Positions 12,011 through 22,153 of a DNA stretch of 64,000 bases are shown here, piece after piece. Position numbers and translations under genes: made by a program. The stretch covers positions 1,175,391 through 1,239,390 of the forward strand of contig JAQFWX010000014.1 of NCBI GenBank assembly GCA_027605045.1. Direction: 5' to 3'. This DNA is from Phallus indusiatus (taxonomy: Eukaryota; Basidiomycota; Agaricomycetes; Phallales; Phallaceae). Below the pieces are notes generated by a model. That model did not search any database. It worked only from the letters and a program-made list of their open reading frames with translations, and had not been told where the DNA came from. The first letter of the stretch is position 1. Each line of letters begins with the position of its first letter.

Positions 12011-12989
12011 GCTTCTAGATTCTGGCGCTACAAGTTCTTTTTTAAGTAAATCTCTGGTAGATAGATATGGTCTAAAAACGGTTCCTATTGACCCGATCCC
12101 TTTGTATGTTTTCGACGGGTCTTTAACTTCTTACATAAGAGAAACAATTTTGTTACCGATTTCTTTTCCTGATAGTGTTACTATTCCGATTAAATTTCAT
12201 GTAACCGAAATGATGGGTACTGACTATGACGCTGTTCTAGGATTTGATTGGCTCACCCACTACAATCCGTCGATTGACTGGGTACTGAACCGTCTTACGT
12301 TCCCGGACACCGTACAGTCTATTCCTGTCGAACCCGATGGCTTGACCGAAAAGGATTCTTCGAATCCTCCGAACTCGACACTCCCGATGACTCAGACCGA
12401 GTCAGAGCAACCTTCCCCTCCCCTTACTCAACCTCTTCGCGAGAAACCTTCGATTTCTCTGGTTGACGCAGCCTCGTTTTATCGAATCTGCAAAGAAGAA
12501 GGTGCTCGCGCTTACTCTTTGAGGATTAACACGACTGGTATGGATATTCGCAAAGCCTCCACGACTGGAGACAGCAATTTTCTGAACTCGATTCCTGTGG
12601 AATATCGTGATTTCGCTGATGTTTTCAGTTCTGAAAAAGCCGACATACTAGCTCCTCATTGACCATACGACTTAAAGATCGAGTTAGACGATGGGGCCAC
12701 TCCTCCCTTAGGTCCTATCTATTCCCTCTCTCCGATTGAGCTTCAAGCTTTGCGCGAATTCTTGGATGAAAATCTCGCCAATGGTTTCATTCGACATTCG
12801 AATTCACCTCATGGAGCGCCTGTCCTCTTCGTTAAGAAGAAAGATGGATCACTTCGTCTTTGTGTCGATTTTCGTGGTCTTAACAGACTCACAAAGAAAG
12901 ACAAGTATCCACTCCCTTTGATTTCTGATCTTCTTGACGCTCCTGGCAAAGCTCGAATTTACACCAAAATCGATTTGAAGCACGCTTAT

Positions 12990-13385
12990 TGTTAGGGCTA
13001 CTCAGCTCACACTAGAGGGAGGGGATCCTAAGAGAATATATTGGAAGGGAAACTAACTACTCACCTAGAGGGAGGGGATCCTAAGAGAACAAGCTTAGGG
13101 ACCCTCACTCTAGGTACAGCTACTATATACATGAAACGACGACGCGGCGTGCGGCCCTGACACAGCTAAGTGCCAGGCGCCCAAGCCGAACCTAAGCGAC
13201 GTGATGTCACGGGCATCACGCCGGGTACGAGCGCGCGACGCGCGCGAGTAGAGAAAGTGGAATAGAGACAGAACAAGGAAACGGAGAGTGAAAGTAAAAT
13301 ACGGAAATGATAAATAAAATAGAAAAGAAATGATGCCGATGATAATAAATAAGAAAATGAGAGACGGCGGTAGCGTACCCTGACA
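12990..13385. mobile_element. Solo-LTR-like element A2 (396 bp) in reverse transcriptase
   Basis: Starts TGTTAGGGCTAC, ends CCCTGACA, target duplication CTTAT (12985-12989 and 13386-13390). It has the same length and nearly the same sequence as 3970-4365. It splits the RT palm between KHAY and [11 protein letters not shown]. Confidence 0.82.
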
Positions 13386-16200
13386 CTTATCACCTCGTTC
13401 GAATAGCTGAAGGCGACGAATGGAAGACTGCATTTCGAACACATTATGGTTCTTTCGAATGCGCCTGCGGCTTTTCAGCGATTTATGAATGAAATCTTTG
13501 GTGATCTACTCGATTCGTATGTCGTTATTTATCTTGACGATATCTTGATTTACTCCGATTCCCCCGAAATTCATCGCGAACACGTTCGAGAAGTCCTTGC
13601 AAGACTTCGTGCGAATGGTCTCTTCGCTTCTCTGAAGAAATGCGAATTCTCCAGAGATCGCGTCGAATTTCTTGGATTTGTTCTAGGCCCGCAAGGTCTC
13701 GCCATGGACCCTGCTAAGGTCAAGGATATTCAACTTTGGCCACCCCCTCGTAAAGTTAAAGACGTTCAGTCTTTCCTTGGGTTTGCCAATTTCTATCGTC
13801 GTTTTATTGATGAATACTCTCGAATTACGGTTCCACTGACGCGTCTTACCAAGAAAGGTATTGTGTGGAACTGGACTGATGAGTGTCAACAGGCTTTCGA
13901 CACGTTGAAGAAAGCTTTTACGACTGCCCCTGTGTTGGTACACTGGGTGCCCGACAAGCCAATCATAGTCAAGACGGACGCGTCTGACTATGCTCTCGCC
14001 ACGATTTTATCACAATTCGACAAGAACGACGAACTCCATCCGATCGCCTTTCATTCTCGAACCTTTACAGGTCCCGAACTCAACTATGATGTGCACGACA
14101 AAGAACTCCTTGCGATTTTTGAGGCGTTCAAGCGATGGAGACACTATCTCGAAGGTTCCGTTTTCCCTATTGATGTCTACACCGATCACAAGAACTTGGT
14201 TTATTTTACGACGACTAAGGTTTTGACTCGTCGTCAGGCCAGATGGTCTGAATACTTGTCTCAGTTTAACCTTTCGATTAATTTCAGACCCGGCAAACTC
14301 GGCACGAAACCTGACTCTTTGACTAGACGATGGGACGTCTACGCTAAGGAGGGAGTAAACGACTATGCGTCCGTTAATCCGTTCAACGAAAAGTCGATTT
14401 TTACCTCCGAGCAACTCAAGGCGTGTATCAACGCTACGATTTTGCACCCCATCTTCGCTCGTGTTGCCGTGGTTATGGATGTTGATAAGCTTCATTTCGA
14501 TATCCTATCTGTTCTGAAAGACGACGAATTTGCTAAACGTCATCTTCCCCGCAGTTCCAATCCTCGTTGGACTGTTGATTCTAAAGGTTTCCTTCGTTGT
14601 GATGGCAGGATCTATGTTCCCGATCTTCTCGATTTACGATTGCGCGTTATGCAGTACAAGCACGACCACCCTTTGTCTGGTCACTTCGGCCAAAACAAGA
14701 CACTTTTGCTGACTCGACGCGAATATGTTTGGCCAAGTATGCGCACGATGATCCGAGAGTTTTGCAAGTCATGCATCCCTTGTATGCGTGGTAAGTCTCA
14801 GCGACATAAACCTTATGGTTTCTTGCAACAACTCCCGATTCCGATTCGTCCTTGGGATTCGATTTCCATGGATTTCATCGAACACCTGCCTCCCTCGAAT
14901 GGTTTCACCTCTGTTCTCGTTATTGTAGAACAACTTACGAAATATGCTCTCTTCATTCCAACTTTCGATACGATTTCGTCAGCTGATCTTGCTCAGCTCT
15001 TCGTTTTACATGTTTTCTCGAAACATGGTATTCCATCTCACGTCACGTCAGACCGTGGTACAGAATTTGTCTCTCATTTCTTTCGATCTTTGGGTAAAGC
15101 TCTCGAAATGGAACTTCATTTCACTTCGGGCTACCACCCTGAGGGCGATGGTCAGACCGAATGAACTAATCAGACTCTAGAGCAATACATTCGTATCTAT
15201 TGCAATTATCAGCAAGATAATTGGGCGGATTTGTTGCCTCTTGCAGAGTTTGCGTTCAATAATGCTGAAAGTGCTACTACAGGTGTTACCCCTTTCTTTG
15301 CGAACAAAGGATATCACCCTCGTCTTTCAGTCAACCACGATCTTCCCCTCACTTCTTCTCGCGCTCTCGATTTCGTCTCTCGTTTAGATGAAATTCACTC
15401 CGAACTCAAGTTTCAGATCGAACTCTCTCAGAAACGGTACCAAGCCCCAGCAGACAAGAAACGTTCGCGATCGCCCGATTTCCCGATTGGGTCAAAGGTC
15501 TTTGTGAAAGGCGATTTCTTTTCAACTACAAGACCTTCGCGAAAGCTGTCTGACAAGTACCTTGGTCCGTTTGAAGTAATTGCTATCCCTAATAAGGTTA
15601 CACGAACGCTTCGATTACCTGAAAACTTTCGTACCGTTCATCCTGTGTTTCATGTTTCTATGCTTGAACCAGCTACTGATAATTCGATTCCTAATCGTGT
15701 TCAGGAACCACCTCCGTCTGTTGAAATCGAAGGTGAAATCGAATACGAAGTGGAAGCGATCCTTGATTCCAAGATCGACAAAAGGCGCGCTTGCCCGCTG
15801 TTGTATTTGGTTAAGTGGCTTGGTTATGACGGTACTGATGAAGAATCCTCTTGGCTGATCGCCACCGAATTAGAGCACGCGAAAGAACTTGTCGAAGACT
15901 TTCACAAGTCTTATCCAGACAAACCCGGTCCCAACTGGCGTCACTTGGTTAAAAAATAAAATGTTTGACGTATCGTTTTCCTTTTCGATTTTATTTTCGA
16001 TTCTTTCGATGTCTTGAATGACTTAAGGTAGAATTACATGTAACGATTTCTTTCGTTCTGTTTCAATCTCTTCCTTTCGATCTCTTACGATTTCTTTCTT
16101 TCCGATTTCACACAATTTTAACTTGAAGAAAATTTCTATAAGATACAAAGATAAACGAAAGAAAACATTATAGTAGTACAAAATTAGTAGTTAGATTAGA

Positions 16201-18168
16201 CTATTGTAACGTTGGGGGCGGGGCTTCATTTTCGTTTACAGTCCCCTCCACGATTTTGTCATTTTCGGTGTTTTCTTCTACACTTCCTTCGCCTGTATCT
16301 TCCCCATTCCCTTCTCCTTTTTCGTTTTCAACGATCTCCTCCGCGATCTCCTCCAAATCCTGTTCCTTCCTCTTGCCTTTTCCTTTGTCTTTCTTCCCAG
16401 CGTCCTCATCCTCGATTTCGTTCGGTTTTCCGAACCAGAATTCCTCTCCCGTTTCCCCATATTCGCGACTAGGAGACAAGTCAGCTTTTCTACTTACCGA
16501 CTCGTCTTCCGAACCCTCTTCTCTTGCGTACCGTGGTAGTGGTGCCTTAGGCGTCGAATCTTGCAGACTGAAGTGTAGTCCGCGGCGACCACCGTTGTCC
16601 CCGGTATTCGCAATACTCTCACGAATTGCGTTCGCCGATGAATCCGTACGACCTTGAATCAAAGCGAGCTGAACGAGTTTGTTGAATCCGAGCTCACAGC
16701 ATCGATGCATCGCCTTGACCGCATCGGTAAGATTCTTGATATCGTCACGGGTGGCGACGTTATCGATCGGAACAGCGGTTCGAGGACGCTCTTCTTCTGC
16801 CAACGAAATCACCTCGTCCTCGTCGTCGAAAACGTATTGTTTAGTGGTCTTCTCAACCACTTTGCCGCGATTTTGACCTCGACCGAACTTTGGACGAGGA
16901 TTGTGTAAGGCATAACACGGGTTGCAGGTATCTAAGGGTTTACCCGCAGGTACCTGTATCCGTACCCGCGGGTTTTGCGACCCACGGGTCGGGTACCCGG
17001 CGCTTATGTAACCCGGGTCGGGTACGGATCTGCATTTTGTAAACCACGGGTACCCTTGGGTACCCATGTAACCTGCCATATAACACATAGGGTGTTTTTC
17101 GAGTGGGTTTTGTCGTGATTTTTTTTTTATTTTGGCTCTAGAGAGCTCAAATTTAGCTTAAAATGGAAATAAAAAAATATGTCATAAATATTTTTTTATT
17201 CTCTACGATATATGTCGGGCGCTTAAATTAGGCGCCCATCTCGCTTGAAAGTATTGTCTATATCATCTAGTCACACGTGATGTGACCTGCAGGTAACACA
17301 CGAGTACCCATGTGTTACCTGTCACACGGGTTGACCTGTGCAACCCGTGGGTATTGTGACAACCCGCGGGTTGTGACATGTCACAACCCGGGTCGGGTCA
17401 CGGGTCAGTCGGGTCCATAAAAAATACCCGCGGGTCGGGTACCCGAACCCGCGGGTAAAACCCGTGTTATGCCTTAGGATTGTGCGAACATTTGCGTTTT
17501 TGTTCGCGACAGCGAACACAGATTGTTTTTGCCGGGACTTGCTTCCGACACTCGTACCCTTCTTTTTCGCACTGATCGCACGATTTGGGGTATAGAGCAC
17601 CCCCTTCACTGGGTTCGAGATCGATCGTCCGAACGTGTTTAGGTGGTGGCGGCGAATCTTCGATTTCGACTTGTAATCGAGCCCTTTTCGATGGGCCCGC
17701 GACTGTTTTTGGATTGAGTTTCGGTAACTCAACGACCATTTTTTTGGGCTTCGCCTAGAAAATAACCAGTTAGAAATCGAAACGAAAAAGAAAAAGTCCA
17801 CGCACCGGTCTTAACTCAGGATACTGTTCTAACAGTTCCTCCATTTTCTTTCGCCCCTCCTCTTCCTTATGCTTCCTCTCCTCCTCCTGCTTCTTCTCCT
17901 CCTCTTCCAATCTCTTCCTCTCCTCTTCCTTCCGACGCGCCTCCTCTTTTGCCTTCTCCTCATCGATTTTCTTCTTCGCTTCGAAATATTTCTTTTCGTA
18001 ATGACGTTGGGCGTTAACGAAATCTTCATCATCGAAATCATCGTCGATCTTGCGAGGGATGATTTCGACGCCTTCGAGAGTTGGCAACAAATAGATCTTG
18101 CGATTTTCGATCGCCCACTTGGCACGAGCGTCAAAAGTAGAGAGAGAAGTAGAGGATGAAGAAGACAT
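16201..18168 (-). CDS. Antisense accessory gene of the Gypsy element (coiled coil plus Cys-rich motif)
   Basis: A minus-strand gene between pol and the 3' LTR. Exon 1 starts at ATG 18168 (MSSSSSTS) and encodes about 120 residues ending in a highly charged Glu/Lys/Arg coiled coil. An intron at 17755-17805 has donor GTGCGT, branch-like CTAAC and acceptor TAG, and keeps the frame. Exon 2 carries six cysteines spaced C-x2-C-x6-C-x9-C-x2-C-x6-C (about 17560-17480 on this strand), reminiscent of fungal Zn2-C6 binding. A 571-base miniature element then interrupts it. The C-terminal part is acidic and helical and stops at 16201. An upstream in-frame ATG at 18393 is less likely. Function is unknown; DNA or RNA binding is inferred from the motif only. 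Confidence 0.75.
16906..17476. mobile_element. hAT-type miniature inverted-repeat element (571 bp)
   Basis: Terminal inverted repeats TAAGGCATAACACGGG and its complement, flanked by the 8-base duplication GGATTGTG (16898-16905 and 17477-17484). It has no coding capacity. The interior is rich in CGGGTACCCG-like palindromic blocks. The 8-base duplication points to hAT mobilisation in trans. Excision restores the antisense gene frame between KRKCSHNP and RPKFGRGQ. Confidence 0.88.
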
Positions 18169-18545
18169 AGAGTGAATTTTGTACCGATTGAAGGGCAATT
18201 GAGTAATGCCGAAGACGAAAACCCAACTGACTTTATACAAGTTGACGCGTTTCAGAATTTTCAAACTCAGATTCATCACGTGACTGGTTCCGCTCATGCA
18301 TGCCCCGCCGAATCCCTTTTGGGATAACACCGTCGTTTGATGGATTTTAACCGACAGAGCGGACATTTTTTTTTCTGATCCGACACATTTCACTGGAACT
18401 TCTTTATTTTCAGTGAAGAAAATTCGCGCGTTTCATGGGTTACACTTCTTTTCTTGATTTTTCGAAACTTTTCACTGCGTTTCAGACAGAAACGTAATAG
18501 TTTCACTTGGACTTTAGGACACGGAGATCTCGAGGGCTCGATCTT

Positions 18546-18558
18546 AAGGAGGGAGTAC
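18546..18558 (+). promoter_or_regulatory. Polypurine tract of the Gypsy element
   Basis: AAGGAGGGAGTAC lies directly before the 3' LTR, where plus-strand DNA priming occurs in LTR elements. Confidence 0.75.
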
Positions 18559-19203
18559 TGTCACGAGCCGATTTTCTCGTGACATCGATTTAACGATTTA
18601 ATTCGATTTCACATTCTTTTCGAACTCGAACGAACGAACCTTATAGAGATCGCACTCTATGCGATCTCTCGAACTACCGATTACCGATTTATTCACTTTG
18701 ACGATCGGTGAGGTTCTATGATATAAATAGAATACTTTCTATTTCCTTCTTTATGTTTCTAACGAACCTCACGACTTCCTCAAGTACTATTATGTACTTA
18801 TCCGAATTAGTACTTTCTTTGTACTTGACCCTGCATCACTTTGTAGTATTTAAACTCGCTGTAAATACCATACAAAGTCGTCTTGAAATCGAACTCTGAT
18901 TCGATTCAAATATATTTCATTGTATTTCAAACCTCTTTGAATTACAACTCGTCTCTTTATCTCGAAACCTCGTTTTCTCGATTTTCCTCGATCTCTCGCC
19001 TTTGGCGACTCCGTCGCCAAAGTCTTCGTTATCTCCGGTTGTTCTTCGTTGTGAGTGCTGATTCGTCACGATCCAAATTGAGGAATACTCTCAGGCCTTT
19101 GGAGCAGGCGCAACACATAAGTTGAAGCCAAGTTCCTCACCCCTCGATCTCTCGATTCTCGATTCCTCGATCTCGCGATCTCGAACGGTCTCGGATCTTG
19201 ACA
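18559..19203 (+). repeat. Gypsy 3' LTR
   Basis: 645 bases, with one visible difference from the 5' LTR (A at about 19107 where the other has G). Followed by the target duplication TAGGC. Confidence 0.95.
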
Positions 19204-20885
19204 TAGGCACGGAAACGCTCGTTCAAATAAGTTGTTAGAACTTGCACCACTTTCATCACTGGCTGAGTTGCGAACACCGATGTCTCTGACAAAATTTGTT
19301 CCGTGTCTTGCAACATACCCTCCTTCTTTTCCTTGATTCCACAGATTTGCCAGGCCCCAGACCATCAATTCATTGGATGACAGCTTCGTCAAATCCATGT
19401 CATGCACTCCCAAATGATGCAAAGGTATGATATCAGGGGCTAATTGTGCAAGTAAGCAATTATATGTCCAAAAGAGATCTGGTAACTTACCTCCTTCCTC
19501 TGCATTTTCAGGAACATAACTAGTTTCCTCCTGGCCGAGAACATCGGTATCAGGCTCATGGTGAATAATTGTCATTAATTCCTCAGGAATATCATCAATG
19601 GGCAAATTCTCTATTTGTGCATCATCGATTTGTATATTGCCATAATATTTTGGATTATTCGTTTTGAGTCAAAGTAGTGCATCCCTGATTACGAAACGTC
19701 GGACGCTGAAGGTTTGCTTCAACCACCTCTGAGGCAACGGACCATGTCCGACAAATGTTACTGCAATTAAGGACGCCAGGATCTGAGGTGGTCGAGGCAT
19801 CAAATTTCCTGAGATCATATCGGAGACAGCATCGACATTCAATTCGTACGTAGTGACATTCCCTTTCATTCCGCTCTGCAACGTTTCACCATTCATCCCA
19901 GCCCTTTGAGACTTTGGAAATAGTTTCATTACAAAGACGCGAGGATATACAAGACTGATCAGTAGTTGTTCTGGCAGAGTCAGGATTTGGAGCTGCCATG
20001 GTACGTCACCGATCCACAAATTGTTCGCGAGGGAGAGGGCCGGTGGTACATCCTTTGTCCCTGCTAAACTCTTGTTGCAGTTACCACAAATAGTGACACG
20101 GGTCTCCCCATTAACCTCGGTAATCCCAGGTGCAGCTAAAAGACATTCTTCATATAGAGTGTGCGATGGGTGGGATTGACTGGGCTTCAACCGTTGCCGG
20201 TTTGGAAGATTGGTAAGGCATACGTCCTGTAGTTTCTCTTCCTTCCATAACAAATGTCTTGCACAGACCGCGCAAACTCCCATTTCGGTGGCTGTATTTG
20301 AGGTGGCATTTCGGAAATTCCGAACACAGGACTTGACTTCTTCTGCCGTCGCGACATGAAAACATTTTGAGATGTCAACATCAGCATGTCGATCAAAATA
20401 TTCTGTTGCACGTTGCATAGTTTCCTTTGCTGTTCGAGTCCTGCCTGTGTCAACTCGCCTTCGCTTGTGGCTGCGTTCGTCTTCACGGCTGTTGACAAGC
20501 TGATCTAGTATGAGTTTTTCATTGTCTGCCAATCTCTCCACATGTTGAAGAAGCTGGTCTTTACTCCTCTTGGCAGATTGAGGAAAATGATGCTCCGGTA
20601 AAGCAGAAAGGATTTCTTGCACAGTCAAGACAGAAAATTTGCTCATAGAGGACGAGGGACTGAAGTTATCTGAACACACATTTCATCAAAAAAAGTTTTT
20701 TCGTCCACACGAACATGATGACAACACCCGCGGATATTGCATGGTTAAGTGCTGATCGTGAAAAATTTTAGTGGTGCAAGCAACATTTAAAAAGATTTTT
20801 TTTCCCGCCTCTCTCCTTGCACCTTTCCTTTCGCTTTATCACCACGAAAAGAAAATTACAGCGTAGCCCTATTATAAACAAAAAT

Positions 20886-22006
20886 ATGAATTTCGAAGAC
20901 TTGCGGCAAAAACTTATGAAGCTTGGTATGTGCTGATCATTCCAGCAGTTTTTTTTTTTTGATAGTCATTCTCAGGAGGATATCTTGGCACTCCTGAGTC
21001 CTTCTCTACAGACGTCGAATGGGATGAGAAAGGATTTGAGAACGTTTTGGTCACGAAGGAGTCTCTGGGCAAAGAACAAGAAGCCCCGGACGAGATGGAG
21101 TTTATTCTTGTTGCAGAAATCAGTCAATCTTTTTTTTATATGACATCTGACACGTCATACACTCCAAGGTCGTTTGGTGGTGGCCCCGTCAAGCCATTTG
21201 CGGACACGAAGGCTACCTGTGTTCTTCGTGCGCCCCGGACTGAGCCATGGACAACCGATTACGAACACGCATTGGCCGCGCTTCGTCGCTTGGAGGATCA
21301 GAAGGCGACTAAAGGCACAAAAAGACAAGGGTTATTCTCTGATGTAGGGAGAAACACGATAAAAATCGTCCATAAACTTTTTGCTGTAAGTCAAGATCGT
21401 TCGATGCATGATGACATTGATGACACTAAATGCTTTCAACAGAAAATAGGTAACCATGATTCTAAAGCATTCTTTTTGACTTGTTAACCTCGAATAGATG
21501 ATCTTTCCGAGAAGGAACGTGAAGAAGTGGAGAACATTAGTATGTTTCTTTTCGAAATCTCCTACTTGAATCATCGGCTCAAATTCCTTGCAGCCGACCC
21601 TTCTTTGACTATTGAGCATTGGCCGGTCTCAGCAGCAAACGAAGCTTTTCTTGAAGACATCAAGCTCACTCACGTTGTCTTACCAATTCCAGCTAAAAAC
21701 ATTGACGGTACATTGATTCCGCCTAATCTATATCGTCAAAAGCTATCAGGTGCCCTGGTTGAATGTCGGTTCTCACTTTCCCATTGGTTCATGCAAAACA
21801 AAGGTGTTGACACATTCAACGCAAACTTGATGTGAGTTGCCATATCAATTACACTATTTACCATTATTACACGAGTCTACATTAGATCGTTCCAAATTTT
21901 GCAAAACCCTCGTCCCCCGCCGACTTCTCCCGGAAAGAAAAGAATCTTCACCAGTTTGTCTGGAGAAGGTTCTCCGTCTATGCCAAAGAGGATACGCCAA
22001 GAATAA
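20886..22006 (+). CDS. Helitron accessory gene, unknown function (303 aa)
   Basis: An intact gene divergent from RepHel (207 bases between starts) and inside the Helitron ends. Exons 20886-20925, 20976-21385, 21443-21449, 21498-21831 and 21886-22006 join to exactly 304 codons including stop. Exon 3 is a 7-base microexon. Notable stretches are MNFEDLRQKLMKLGG, EFILVAEISQSF, TCVLRAPRTEPW, FSDVGRNTIKIVHK, THVVLPIPAKNIDG and a basic Pro-rich tail (PPPTSPGKKR). There is no signal peptide or membrane helix, so a cytosolic or nuclear protein is likely. I do not assign a domain. Location and head-to-head promoter sharing suggest a role in or regulation of transposition, or a captured host gene. It is the only open gene of the element, which implies constraint or youth. 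Confidence 0.8.
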
Positions 22007-22112
22007 ATGCTTGAAGAAAAATAGATTCATCAAAAGAACTTAGATAAAGAAATTGAAAATACGTTGTAGTTACAATGTTTACAACACGCTTGTTTTACTG
22101 TTACTTTTAAAA

Positions 22113-22153
22113 CGGAGCAAGGTGCCTCGCGGAGTTTACTCCGCGCGTTCTAG
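22113..22153 (+). other. Helitron 3' terminus with stem-loop
   Basis: Inverted repeat CGGAGCAAGGTG (22113-22124), then a perfect 8-bp stem CGCGGAGT/ACTCCGCG with a 2-base loop (22128-22145), then CGTT and the terminal CTAG (22150-22153), followed by host T. Confidence 0.85.

Larger units (their letters stand above)
11535..15959 (+). pseudogene. pol: Gypsy pol with chromodomain, disrupted
   Basis: The frame opens after a TAG at 11532, in -1 phase to gag. The aspartic protease DSGATS is split by the insertion at 11659. Reverse transcriptase follows (LCVDFRGLN before, YLDDILIYS after, the insertion at 12990), then RNase H (KTDASDYALA). The integrase has an H2C2 finger (HxxxH, then CxxC in CIPCMRG) and a DDE core (SMDFIEHLP, VTSDRGTEFVSHF). 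A C-terminal chromodomain (PLLYLVKWLGYDG, ESSWL) marks a chromovirus. TGA codons at 12660 and 15162 replace conserved Arg CGA. A small deletion near 13455 removes the segment between YGSFE and NAPAAF and shifts frame. An intact Pol would cleave, copy and integrate the element; this copy is dead. Confidence 0.95.
8680..19203 (+). mobile_element. Gypsy/Ty3 chromovirus retrotransposon
   Basis: A complete LTR retrotransposon of 10,524 bases inserted in the Helitron gene with target duplication TAGGC (8675-8679 and 19204-19208). The LTRs are 645 bases each, start TGTCACGAG and end TTGACA. The order inside is gag, protease, reverse transcriptase, RNase H, integrase and chromodomain, then an antisense gene, a polypurine tract and the 3' LTR. 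Removing it and one duplication rejoins the RepHel frame inside the conserved LFPYG motif. gag-pol is non-functional here: three solo-LTR-like insertions, an inverted duplication, an RT deletion and stop codons. Confidence 0.96.
3209..20679 (-). pseudogene. Helitron Rep-helicase (RepHel), interrupted
   Basis: One long transposase gene read right to left in five blocks. Block 19204-20679 has two CxxC pairs and a DUF6570-like segment (NNLWIGDVPW). Block 7572-8679 is the Helitron_like_N Rep domain with the HUH motif HFHLLLFL after GRGTLHFH. Block 5757-7165 carries the linker (QEISGP, SHQYVPIYW). Block 4371-5351 has the Pif1-type helicase Walker A GEGGTGKSK, Walker B LILDECSM and GDFHQFPP. Block 3209-3964 is the C-terminal helicase (AYAFTDYRSQGQT). 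Four insertions separate the blocks. There are also a TGA at 19669-19671 where Trp is expected, a frameshift near 6800 and an in-frame TAG at about 3629. In an intact element the product would nick and unwind DNA for rolling-circle transposition. This copy cannot make it. Confidence 0.92.
3002..22153 (+). mobile_element. Helitron2/Helentron-like rolling-circle transposon (composite)
   Basis: The left end is 5'-TC preceded by A; the right end is CTAG followed by T, as expected for Helitron insertion between A and T. A 12-base inverted repeat CACCTTGCTCCG lies one base in from the left end (3003-3014); its complement lies at 22113-22124, 29 bases from the right end. This asymmetric placement, with a perfect 8-bp stem (CGCGGAGT/ACTCCGCG) four bases before CTAG, is the Helitron2 layout. 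The joined flanks match uninterrupted paralogues near 30060-30090 and 35966-35995. The Rep-helicase gene runs antisense to the terminus orientation. Roughly two thirds of the length is later nested insertions. Confidence 0.85.

Noticed and set aside
16256..16657. Plus-strand frame opposite the antisense Gypsy gene
   Set aside because: Low-complexity Ser/Pro/Phe content mirrors the acidic minus-strand protein; no start context or motif.
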